Of a stretch of DNA of 64,000 nt, positions 27,901-41,300 are shown piece by piece. Position numbers and translations under genes: made by a program. Under the pieces are notes generated by a model, which was not told the origin of the DNA, did not search any database, and saw only the letters and a program-made list of their open reading frames with translations. The stretch's first letter is position 1. Each line of letters opens with the position of its first letter. Source of the DNA: Enchytraeus crypticus (lineage: Eukaryota; Annelida; Clitellata; Enchytraeida; Enchytraeidae); the NCBI GenBank assembly GCA_905160935.1, contig CAJHZI010000371.1, positions 947,001 to 1,011,000 on the forward strand, read 5' to 3'.

Positions 27901-28677
27901 ACCAGCTTTAAAGTTCTGAGGGCGAATAAAGAAAAAACGGAGCATTTGGAGAGTAGATGGAAAAGTGAGATGATAAATGAATATAGAGTATTAAGTCAGA
28001 GGGTGGAGCTAAGGAAGGTAACAAATTGTAAGTATTTGGAGTCTGTAATAAAGAATAATGGGGAGTTGGAAAAGGAGGTTACTAGTAAGATTCAGGCTGG
28101 GTGGGCAAAGTGGAGGGCAGCTAGTGGAGTGCTGTGTGATAGGAAAATAACATTAAGACTGAAATGCAAATTTTATAGTTCTGTGGTAAGGACAGTAATG
28201 CTATATGGTTCGGAATGTTGGGAACCAAAAAGGGAAAATTTACAGAATCTGCATGTGGCAGAAATGATAATATTACGTCTAAAGCGTGGAAAACTAGGAA
28301 GGACAGAATGAAAAATGAACAAATAAGGATGAATTTGAATGTTGAGGGGATCGGGGATAGGTTGGCTCAGTCGAGATTGAGATGGTATGGGCATATTGTG
28401 AGAAAGGCAGATGAGAATTTAGTAAAGAGAATTTGACGGGAAGAGCTGGATGTTAAGCTAGAGAGAGGTAGACCACAATGGACGTGGGATGCGGTAATTA
28501 AGAAGGACATGAAAAATAGGGAATTGACTGATGATATGGTATGGAACAGAGGATATTGGAGAAAGTCTATTCGTATCCCGACCCTGGTTAAGCTGGTATT
28601 TAAGGAAATATGATGACGATGATATATTATATATACATGTATATATATATATATAAAACTACTATATATATTAAAAC

Positions 28678-28738
<61 letters not shown>

Positions 28739-31700
28739 AAACTACTATATATACATTAAAACTTACCTTTTCCCACCATAGACATAATCAATCTACCTTG
28801 ACCATTTTTTGATCACCGGATTGGCTTTCGTTTAGGACCTTACTTCTCCTGAGCACATTTCTTTCGCAGATTGGTCTGGGTGAATTGATCTGTAGTGATG
28901 TGTGCTGCTGGGGACGTCCCTGACATCATCTCTGGATGAGGAACGGGACGTTAAACCTTTATTTATTATTATTATTATTATTATTTATTATTATTATTTA
29001 TTATTATATATATTATATATTATATATATATATTATATTATATATATAAGCATATGCAAAGTTTTATAAGAATAATATTCTTTTAATGAAATAGCAAACT
29101 GTTTTGTCCAGTCTTTTCGAATAGTGTGCGTAGCATTCAGCTAAAATGAATAATTTATAAAACAACAAATGTGAGTGGGAACGCCAACTACTAACCTTTC
29201 CAACTCGGCGACCTTGAACCGAATCAGCTTTCATCTTAGAGAAGTAATGATAGTAAGTGACCACATAGGTTATGATAGACTTCTCATCAGGGTATTCAAC
29301 ACACACATCTGTAAGTGAATATAGTCAATTAGTTATAAGTAGTATGTGCCCACAATGACGTAGTCATATTGGGTTTTACGTTATTTGAATATCATATCGT
29401 AGTTAATATAGTCTTGTTTATACATGTAGTTTATTTGTTTATTTGTTTCCGCGTCCGAATACCGTGTGTAAATTTGTTCGATGTCATCGTGACAATTGAA
29501 ATGACCTTCCTGAGCACCTGGGATTAAGATTCCCGTTACAGCTGATCAGATAGTAAAATCTTAGATATCCACTGGACTGCTAACATGGATGTATGACTAA
29601 ACTGCATAATGGCAAGTGGAATTAAAGGGGTTATATATAATCACAGACGTTCATTTCATTACATTGTAAAGTCTGTTTAATTTTAACTATACCTTCAATC
29701 CTGTTTGTGCTAAGATAGACAAAAGTATGTTTTTCAAATAATAAAATATACGCAATAATGAAGCAAAACACACTAATAAAGAAGAAAAGCGGCTCGAATC
29801 ATTGCAATTACTAAGTAGATATGCCTCAGCAGACCCACAGCCAACTTCAGAAGAGAGGGAGGGGCTAGTTGAATTTGAACTGGTAGAGCCTGTTGGAAAG
29901 TAGGAAATGTACCCTGTGATGTGGGGCTGAAAATATGGAATGATGACTTTTATTTGGCTTGGCGAGTTTAATCATATTAATAACTTCTACAAAGCACTTA
30001 ACACTAATATTTCTATAACGTTCATTCTTTACTAAATCACTCCTTCCGTAATCTAATTAAAATTAATTAAGCTAGGTAAACTGACATCGTATAACTTAAA
30101 TCAAAAGGCCAGATTATAATTACTGATTTCTAGAGTGAATTGACAAACAATAAATCATTTCTCTAATTACAACTGAAGAAATTCAAACATTACGCACACT
30201 TTCGCTCAATCCCACATTAATATTCAACATATTTTTGTACTTGCATAACTAAATAACATTCAGTTGCATAAGTCACTATTTTAACATTTTGCCAATTCTT
30301 CATTTGTCATTAAAAATATTTGCAAACATATTCAAATCCTACTAAAGGACAATTCCACGGGCTTTCTTCCACACTCAAAACTAATTCAATAAAGACTATA
30401 AAATATATGACTATCCCTTTGCACGTTTTTCACATATAACAGAGTCTGGTATATACAACTCGACAAGGTGTAAATAATGATCTCTTGTTGATAGTGTCAA
30501 AAAAACGTGCAAACCCTCAGGATCAAGGAGTCTTGTGAGTCCCAAATTCTCCTCGGCCACATCAAAAGCATTGTTCAAATTCTGAACGGGACTTGCTTTT
30601 GTCAGTTTGTTATATTCTATTAAATCTGGCCTGAAAATATAGTAACAAATATGTAAGATTTATGCAATTATATGACAAAATACTACTAAATTAAAGTATA
30701 AAATGTTACAAGTTGCTCAAGATTAGATAAGAATTACTCAATAAAAAGAACATTAAATCCACTTCTAAGCTTACTGCTCAAGACTGTTCCAGTAATATTC
30801 TAAAGCAGATATGCTAGTAAGAATATTAGATTTGTAGATTTATGGAAATAGTGTTTTTGTTACAGATTACTTGGTCATTTATTGTACTTGCAGGGGTCTA
30901 AACTATCATAATAATTCTGGTCTTGAGCTACTGATCAACTGGGTACTTACCTTCTTCGACAATATCGTATCATTTGCCCAGAAATATACTCGCTCTTTTA
31001 TGGTAGCCACATTCATACTGCATGTTTGTTTATCTAACTGCTCCTACATAGAACTGGGTGAAGTCAGTGGCGATGTGATGTCGGTAAAATATTCATCCAC
31101 GAATTAGTTAGATGCGGGGTTCACATACTACGCTCGCCCGTCACTGACATCAATTTCGAATGAGGAAACTGACGTTAACATTAGTTTTTAGCTTTTATGT
31201 GATTCTGTAACCTGTAAATTTTTGGCGAGATAAGCCAAAAAGCGGTATACCACTACATTAATTAAAACTGCAGAATTATTTTCATTTGGTTTGTTGATAA
31301 AATATGATTGGGAACCGTTTTAGACTAGGAACAAGTACAGTATTTTTACTAGAAATAATTTTGCCAACATAATAAAAGCGTAAATAAATGACATTAATGT
31401 TATATTTGTAAAAGCGGTTAATAAACAGTTAACTATATTCGTTAGGCATGCTTCCTGAGGCCCCTATGGAAGGGATAACAAATTTATTTTGTGGTTCCCA
31501 TTATAGGAGATGCAAAAATTATTTACGCCTCCTTTGCTCGCGGAAGTGGTGTACTAAAGTCAGAATCGCGGCAACGCCACTGATGATGATTTATTATAAT
31601 GTGTACTAAACAGTTTAATCTATGAAACATAAAACTTGTCTTTATGTTATAGAAGGATATCATGATGTTTATAAATATTGAAGATGTATGAATTTGAAAG

Positions 31701-34700
31701 GAAATAGGAAAATGATTTACAAATCATATAATAATGTCAACTACACAAGTTTTTCCAAACCAACTAAGGCCTTTTTGATAGCCGAGACCGGTTTCACTCT
31801 TCACTATTCGTACTGTGCGTCTGAAAATTACTTTTTGAATGCACCATAAGATTTTGCTATTTTTTGTTAACAACACAGCATGTAGATCTGCTAATTCTTA
31901 CCCCTTGTAAGGTAGGTATGTCAGTGAGGTAGATGAGCTTTTGTATACCAGGAGGATATCCGGCTAATAGATAGAATAGATAGATATGATAGATAGATAA
32001 GATATACATGTACATGTATATGCATTTTTTATTACTGTTTATTACTTAATATTTCAATTAAATCCCATGTCACAGATAAGATGTTGATGTGCCTTGCCTG
32101 TGTTTGTGGATGATAGCATTGAATGCTAATCCATCTCTCCAGCTGGTAGTAAAGTTTCTAACATTAACGTTAGGATATCCTGCTGTCTTCATTTGACACC
32201 ACAGAAGCAGAGCGTCCTTGGCTGATTTTGTCTCTGAGCTATCCGCCTGCTCGACTGTTATATCCTGAATCTATTGCATACCAACAAATTAGTTATAGTA
32301 CATACTGCATAGTGCAAATACTAAATTAACATAGGGTCTAAATATACTCTCAATATCTTTATTCTATGAGCAAAACTTTTTTGAGCCAACATTTACCTAT
32401 TTCATTCAAATAAAATGGAGAGTTTACACTTTTCACATACATCAGCGTTATTGGACACATTACCAAATCTTAACCAGCATTGCAAGTTGTTAGGTTATTG
32501 TAGATAATTATTAGGTAAAGTGATAATTCTTCTGAATTCCATTCAACTGAGAAAATCAAATCAAGTATCAGAAAGCATTAACAATGCATCTTTATGCTTG
32601 TACAATATTTTTGTATAGCCTATAATGTATGTTTTAAGCTTTCCTAGGGGATTCGATGCAGGGTCGACAGCGGATGACGTTTATTAAGAGTCTTAGCAAA
32701 TAAATGCAGTTAATTGAAATAGAGATGATCAGAGCAGCAATCAATAGAGATATATGGAGGAATATGACCATGACCGCACAGGCTTGGAACAGGCATTGCA
32801 CTTAGAGAAGAAAAACTCGATTTACAATTGGTTTTGAGTGTTAGTTTTGTAGAGTAAGCCGCACTGCTAGCCGTCCAACTAGTCACAATAATATTATTGT
32901 ATGTCGAGCTGCATACGATATGTGCATATATATGCAGAACTGAGACAGTCATGATATAGATGGGGATAAGTGGGGGAGCTAAATGGGTGGCTTCATTTTA
33001 GCCCCTATATATGTATATGGGTAAAGGGTTGAAAGCTGGCGGCTGAGCACCGAATTTAGGGGGCCTACCCCCCTAGCCCCTAGTCTCGTTCCTGAATATA
33101 TGCATGCACAGTATAATTACAGAAAGGACAATTATTGTGCTTCCTGAGGAATTCTGATCGCTATTAGTGACAATTGACTGCTAGCATCTGCATGAGGCAG
33201 ACGTGATGCTGACCTTGGCATCATAGTGTCGTAATATTGTTTCAATGTTGAACATGAGATCTGATAGCATTGATCAGGCTACTGCTGCAGCAATGTTGAA
33301 CATGAGATCTGATAGCATTGATCAGACTACTGCTGCAGCCATGTTGAACATGCAGGGGTGGATCCAGGAATTTTTTAAGGGGGGGCCCGAAATTTTTATA
33401 GAGTACATTTTTTGCTTACGCCTTCTTCTGGACATGTGACGCAACCAGACAAATTTCTGTAGGTTGGGGGTTGGTGCTCTAAATTTATTCACTACTGAAT
33501 TCGGCTCATAGAGTGAATGTATCCCCGTAACTTATCCCCCCACGCTTATACCCGTACTAAAGTCAGGGGAATACCTAAGATCCTACATTTATTTTGAAAA
33601 AAGTAGGTTAATTTTGTCACCTCTGAAGAAACTCTGAAGATCTCGACGAATTGCAAAAGTGACCTAATTTTGCTGATGGTAGGGGAGGGCTTAACCCCTC
33701 CCATCCAATGCTGCTTGCACCACTGCTACAGGACAGATTTAAAATTTTTACTTACACCCTTTTTTCCTCCAATGCATAGGTTCAAGTGAAAATTGAGAGC
33801 TAGTGAAACGGTCACCATTTTTGGACCTCCTTCCATAATACAGGGCTCCTATAGTATATCCTAGAAAAAATCGAGCTATTGGAAATGAGTTCCCTGTCGT
33901 ACCACCCCCTCCCCCCGCCCCCCCTAACCACTGCCATTATTAACATATTTACGAATCGAAATTGCCTTAGAAACAATGAAACTATACCCTGCCATACCCT
34001 CCACCCCGGCCCCCCTAACCACTGCCATTATTAACATATTTACGCATCGAAATTGCCTTAGAAACAATGAAGCTATAGCCTGTCATACCCTCCACTCCGC
34101 CCCCCCCCCTAACCACTGCCATTACTAACATATTTACACATTGAAATTGCCTTAGAAACAATGAAACTATACCCTGTCATACACTCCACTCCGGGCCCCC
34201 CTAACCACTGCCATTACTAACATATTTACACATCGAAATTGCCTTAGATACAATGAAAATATAGTTTAAATTTTTTTATCGGCGGACCTAGGGGTGGGGC
34301 CCGGGCCCCCCCTAGGTCCGCCAATGTGAACATGAGATCTGATAGCTTTGATCAGACGACTGCTGCAGCCATGTTGAACATCTGATAGCATTGATCAGGC
34401 GACTGCTGCTGCCGCGCTATGCCTGAGCTCTTACGATTAGTCGATTGGAATCAATCAGCCATGACGCTCAGCCAACCGTGTCCGTCAAATCCATTTCCTT
34501 TCAGCTCTCCCTCTCTCCAATCGCTCGTAGTAGGTCATAGTAGGCTATTTCTGTCACATTTAGCTTCCACTCTATAACTACATACTGTCAATAAGATATC
34601 CGCGGTCGAATATCTTACCGACGTCGGTAAGATATTCGACCTTGGATCATTATGTGCAGGGTTCAAATCCTGGGCTCGTCGTCATTGATATGGCTTTCGA

Positions 34701-35321
34701 GTGAGGAAATTGACGTTAACATTAGTTTTACAAGCTTTTCACTCAGAAACTTCTGCATGAAAATAATTGCATTAAATCGTGCAGACAACGGTTTTACAAA
34801 TTTCCTTTGGCTGCACAATTGACATTTTGCACAGGCATACAGTTTAATGCTGCGCCTGTAGCTTCCGCCTTTGTATCTCGCGTAAATTTTGGTTGTCGTC
34901 CATATTCAAACTAATCATAGTAGTATATCGGTGGAAATCCTCCAGGTAGCTCAGGAATCAAATAGCTTTTTTAGGCATGATGCCTTAAACTGAAAACATT
35001 ATTGCCAAGGCAGCCAAAAGATTTTCACTGGTTTAGATTAACTGGTTAGTCGTAATGATAAAGCCATCCGTCTCGAAGCATATTCCCATAAGCGTCATCT
35101 CATTACTTTAATCTCAAGCGAAACTATCCCTTTTATTTCAGTAATTTAGTCTCAAAGCCTTATCTCATTACTTTAATCGCAAAGCTTCATCCGTTATTTC
35201 TTTAGAAAATTTGGAAAAATGTTGGTATGAATATTGAAACCTCATGATGTAGCCTAATTACACAAAATTACACCATTTCTATGGCCATTATTTCTCTCGC
35301 TATCTCTCTATCTCTCCCATT

Positions 35322-35365
<44 letters not shown>

Positions 35366-38300
35366 CTGTTGACTTTCAAGAGCCTCATCCTTCGCGTGTT
35401 CCGCTCTGCCCTTCCTCCCTGTTACAGACCCGTAACGTCCATGTACGTGATTGTGTTTATACAGCAGCTAGCGCAACTCAAGCTCCAAGCAAACAACTCT
35501 TATGACAACAATATCATCATCTCATCCGCTTAGCCTGCACATTTGCACATATGCTGAGTTAGTGGCGTCTATAAACACTCCTCCGTGCACTTTCTAAATT
35601 CTCATCCTTTCAACTTGTGCTGCAAATTGTACGTGTCTCAGATATTAATATTCCCCATCTCGTTTCTTCTCAGAGTGCGCATGAGCTCATATTTGGTACA
35701 ACTCTTAAACCCTTAATTTAGTTTTTGTAATCTGATAGAATTTGCCAAAACCCCCGAATGTTAGAAACTGGTAGAGCGCAATGCCAGTCTTCTCCGTCTC
35801 TTGCTGAAACTGTAGTACAGTATTTGCACCAAACAATACAATGCAACCGTAAAACGTTGACTTCAATTAAACTATTAAATTAGTCCCCAAAATGATTATG
35901 TGCATCGCATGGTTAAATCGTCCATGCCTATTAATTATGCATGAAAATGAAAACAACGTAGGCAATTAACTTTTCAAGAAATTTCAATAAATCACATAAT
36001 TGGCCTGAACAAATCAATTTTTCTATGTTAATATCATTGTCAACTTCAAAAACATCCATTTTAGTATGCTAAAATAAATAGCTAGCGTTAAATTAATGCA
36101 ATTTGTTTAACTACATCTATAATTTTTAATGTACCTCTACACGGCGCTACTATGTTTCTAGCAAAATGACCGGAGTTAACGAATAAACTTTTTTTATTAA
36201 AAAGCTGTAAATCTAAGTATAATGTCATTTTCAGCAACACACTGTATACTGTCAGAGACGGTGTGACAGATTTGAACATATAGCGTACTGCTTCTCAGGC
36301 AAGCGTTCCATCCATTCGGCTATCCATGTGGGACAATAAATGAGGTCTATAAATTATAGGCGTTGGAATATATAAATAAATTGGATGAGCCATTTAGCAC
36401 ATCATACTAGTTAGATAAGATGTAAACAGATCTATTGATTACTCATGACGTCGGGGACAGTGCTTGAGAAAGCATATGACTCACACAACCGCTCAGCAGC
36501 TGTTTAGCTGCTGTTCCAGACAACTAGCAGATGCAGACGAGACTAGAGTGCTCGGAGCTACGTGTTCTCAGCTTGACTGCTTTCAACTGCTCCCTCTGCT
36601 TGCTGCGCTAAGCAAGCCAGGCAGTACACCAGGCAGCAGCACCTTTAGAATGTTTCCGTATGATCATACGGAAACATTCTAAAGGTGCTGGTGTCAGATC
36701 TTGCAACTTTGATATCAGATTGTATCAAGAAAGAATATGGAACAACTAAGTTGTGGAACAATAAAGTCTTATCATTGACCTTAACTCTCTGGCTGAAGTT
36801 TTACATAATGTTATTAGAAGACTAATAGTTCTCAATTATGAACATTTATGTCATCTCTAATAATATGTTCCATGTTCCTTGTATATTTATATGTGGTTAG
36901 TATTAGTATGTTATGATTTTGAATAAAATTACAAGCTAAATAACATTTCCTTAAACTAAACATGGGCATATATTTTAAGAAAAGAAATGTCTAACTTACT
37001 TTTAAAATTAAATGTTAGTTACTTCTATCAACTTAGATCATAGATAAATTATTCGAAGCGCGCGTTTTGATACACAGTATACGGTGCTGTGTACTTCATA
37101 AATGATTTGGACGAATGGAGAATATATTCTGTCGACTTTACATTTAGCATGGCGTAAAATATTTCGCGATTTAATTCAGTAATATTTTCCATTTCAATGA
37201 CAGGAAAGCTTTTGTTCACGAAAAGTATAAGATGACAGAACTGTAGTGTTCCAATATTCCGATTCATGCAATATTATTAATATTGATCTCCACAATCTCT
37301 ACCAAGTACTACAACTACTACCGTATTAAATTTTGTTAGAACTTTAGAAATTTTCTCGTTTTTAAGTTTACATTATTAAAATTATTAAAAATTCCTGCCT
37401 AAGGAATTGTGTCCACTGACTTGGATTGTGACCACTGACTAGTAACATGGACTACCAAACACCCGACGGCAGCATAGTAGGGACTGTAGGGTTCATAACT
37501 TCGTAAATATCTAAAGATATAGGCCCTATTTAGCGAGCTATACTCATAGATATACTGTATTTCTATACTCATTTATATATTTTATATGATAGATTTCCTC
37601 ATGACGCCTTCAAGTGCTGAACAGAGAATTTAAACTTTCCATGTAAATTGCTAACTAATAAAAAGATATTGAGGATCTATCTGTCTCTCCTAGTGCACTA
37701 TCTACTGGCGGGTCCATGCCATACAACACCTCCACTCTTCTCGGTCTTCCGCTTTCCTCTTCATGTCCACATACGAGTGGATCTCAAAATCATCTAACAT
37801 TCCTAATCTCGGTCAGCCTCTGCCTCTTTTTTCTTCCATTCTGCCTTCAATGACCTCTTTTAGTAAAATTTCTCCAATTAGGATGTGTCCTATCCAACTC
37901 TTCCTTGTATTTCTTAATGCATTTATCAACTGTCTATCTGTACCAACTCTATCCAGGACTTCCTCATTTGTAACGTTTTGAGTCCGGCTAATCCTTTCCA
38001 TTCTTCTCCATATCCACATTTCCAATGCCTCTAGTTTCCTTATATCTTCTTTCCTTCTTCTTTCCATGCTTCAAATTCATAAAATAGCGTGGTCCATGCA
38101 AAGATTTTCACTATCTTTATCATAGTGTCTATCTTTATATTTTTTGTTAAAAGTTCTTTCATACTATCGAAGGCTTCTTTTGCTTGAGCAATCAAACTGC
38201 ATATTTCAGTCTCACATCCCTAATTACATATTTCAGTGTCATATTGAGGATAGGACACTTTAAAAATTATATTCACCCTGGGAAATATTTAATGAATCCA

Positions 38301-41300
38301 CCAATATGCAAGCCGCATACGCTGCAGCACTGTCTTCGGTTGCTCTGAGAGCTGGCGCAAGACTTCAGTCAGTCATCGATTATTTTATCGACGAGGTTCC
38401 TGCTGGCTTCCTGCGGACCTTCTGCGTATGTCCCGCACGGTGATCCCTCCCCCCCTCTCGTCAGCGACTACTACCCCTCACTCTGCAACCCTCGTCAGCT
38501 ACTGCTGATCCGCCTAGCTCACTAACTCTCTATCTCTCTCTCTCTCTCTCCCATATCGGAACATAATGTACTCATGTTCGATTCTCAATCATAACAAGAG
38601 TATGATGATATTATTCTTGTTATGATTGAGAATATTGATATATTCATAGGATGATAATAAAGTTTATTGTCAACACACTTTTTATCCCGATGCTAATTAT
38701 AAACTAATGCTGTTACGAATTCCTTGCTTTTTATTTTACGCATACATACGACTAAATGCAGACTGGCCTGAGCCGATAGCATGTCGGTAAGTTGTCTGAC
38801 TGAACTTCAAAAGGTGCAGGGTTCAAATTCAATACTCCTTTCGTCACCAGTATGTTTCAAGACAGACATAAATCTGACGTTAAGTTTGGCTTTAACCTTT
38901 TTAGCATCATAAAAAGCAGAAGTATTACTTTTTTGATTGCACGTTCCATTTATTTAGTTTAGTACGAAAAATTCCTTAGTGAGTTAGCAAGTCACATTGC
39001 TTATATTGGTGGATCAATTCTTATGCTGACCGGGTTCTAAGTTTAACATTACTGAGATTTTTCTGATTTATGTGTAAAAGAGCTGATAGTGTCAACTTTC
39101 AACACTAAAAAATACACATAGTGTATTTAATAAATCTGTTGGTAAACAGAGCGCTATGACTGAGCGTGAATGTAAACGGTGAGTAAGAATATCCATCTTG
39201 GACCTGCCGAATGCTGGAATACAAGAGAAATATTGCGGCGTCGGTCTAAATTTACTCTTTATTTATCTTATTTAGGTATAGTTATACACTTACTTACTAT
39301 CACAAAATGGATCCTGTTTAGACGTTTAATCTGTACAGTATACACATCCTAGAGAACTTAAGAAATAGTGCTATAGGAAGATAGTAGACGATAGTACAAG
39401 GTCGTTTAAGAGAGTACTGTTTATTAAGTACTATAGTAAGAAATATATAAAACTTCATTAAATTTAATCTAAAACAATAATATAACCTAGGAATGACTGA
39501 TGTTAAATACAGCTTTAATAATGTTACAGACGACTTAGAAGATGATAGCTATGAAATTAATATGCACTTAACGAAACTGTTTGTATAATTACATTTATGA
39601 AGTAGAATATAAACATTATTGAATAAAGACGATTCCAGTCACCTGGAAGCGAAGGATGATGGTCCAGATGAGTCCCAGCGTGAGTCGAGGATTTCCGTCC
39701 ACAATGTCATGAGCACCCATGTTCTCCAAGTGAACTCTTTGTTCATTGAGAAACGTTAGCGACTTATCCACATTTTCCAAGCAGTGAATCCTCATCTTGC
39801 CTTTAGTAGGATTAGGCTGAAGTATAGATCAAATCCATTGATTTCAGTCATTTAAATAGTAAATTTCGCCTTGCATTCAAGAGGTTATGTTATAACACTA
39901 AAAGTCAAATCAATTTAAGCAATAAATAGGTTTAAAACTCTTGTAAACGATTTATAAATAAATCCCAAAGAATTTTTCTAAAATGATTTGAAACCAATGG
40001 TTTTTATCAAAAAGCAGCTTAGTATAAAATGCCATATTTTACTACAGACAGGCCTACAAGTCTAGTTTCTTTTGACTTTCTCAATTCTTGCTTAGTCCCC
40101 TTGTAGTGAGAATAACGTCAAGGTCAGAAGCCTAATTGACTGCTCTTCAAGATGTTGAATGACCATCGCCGTAGTTGATTAAATGAGCGACTAACCCAAG
40201 CAGCTGTCTAGCATTGACTAGACTAGATTGAGAGATGATGCAGTTAATTCATAATGAAAAATACATGCCAAGCAGACAATTATAGGCCTCTAATCCCCGA
40301 TCGTATCGCATGTCTTTATGTGTCTATTTTAATCTACAAATAGATTCCTAGATAAGCGGGCTTTGTTTAATAACCATAGATAAGGTAATTTTAACTAAGA
40401 AATTTTAATTCACAGATAAGGCATTTTAAGTAACGTTAACGTTGGGCTACGTGCTACTCAAAAGCTTCAGTGGAAACATTCAGTACATATTTGAATCAGT
40501 AAATTTTGAGCCAGCAAAGTAATTTTAAAAAAAAGTAATTTCAAATTACAAAATTACAGAAATTTAAATTGTAATTGAATTACAAATTACAGAAAAAAAT
40601 TAAATTGCAATTGAAATACAAATTACAAATTTGTAATTTCAATTACCTAGTTTAATAAAATTTGCCAAATTACTGCCCACCTCTAATAAAATCACGTGTT
40701 GTGTCCAGAAAACTGAAGAATATGACTAACTGTAAGCTGCACGTGTCGTAAGAGGCGACTGAGTGAGAAGTGAGGAAGGCTAAGAGAGACCACCTCAGAA
40801 GCCATATTATTCCCAAGCCATAGGCAAATTTGTTCATGAATTAAAAAGAAATCGTCAGAATACAGTAAGAGTTGGCTAAGGAAGGTGAAATAGCACTCGG
40901 GGTAAGACAGAGATGTTGTATTTCACCACTACTATTTAATCTCAATGCCGGGGCGTTAATGGATGAGGCGATGGAAGATATTGAGTAAAGAATAACTATT
41001 GGAGGTAAATTGCTGAATGATGTGAGGTTTACAGATGATCACGTTATGCTTGCTAGTAGTGTAGCAGGATTGCAAAAAGTTATGTATGGTCTGAATGTTA
41101 CATCATTGAGATAAGGCATGAAGATTAATACAAAGAAGACAAAAGGTCATGACAGTGTCTAGGAGTCACAGGGTTGTAAATATTATATTGAATAATACGC
41201 GAGTAGAGCAGGTAAGAAGCATCAAGTATTTGGGCCACACCTTCACGGATAATGGTAAGTTTGTAACGGAAATAAAATGAAGAATTTCACAGGCGAAATA

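Larger units (their letters stand above)
26826..28632 (+). mobile_element. RTE-like non-LTR retrotransposon fossil with nested SINEs
   Basis: Segments in several frames are: [119 protein letters not shown] and [19 protein letters not shown]. Together they are the reverse transcriptase and its C-terminal region, ending agtctattcgtatcccgacc and a gatgat tail. Stops and frameshifts abolish function. SINE copies interrupt it at about 27140-27245 (minus) and 27750-27912 (plus). It lies in the intron between exons 6 and 7. Confidence 0.86.
34741..37669. other. middle of beta-spectrin intron 3
   Basis: It holds the (TC)n tract and the 54-bp palindrome. No gene is supported by the short frames here. 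Confidence 0.5.

Noticed and set aside
33245..33439. Short protein with 16-residue repeats
   Set aside because: The repeats come from a 48-bp non-coding tandem array whose unit length happens to be a multiple of three.
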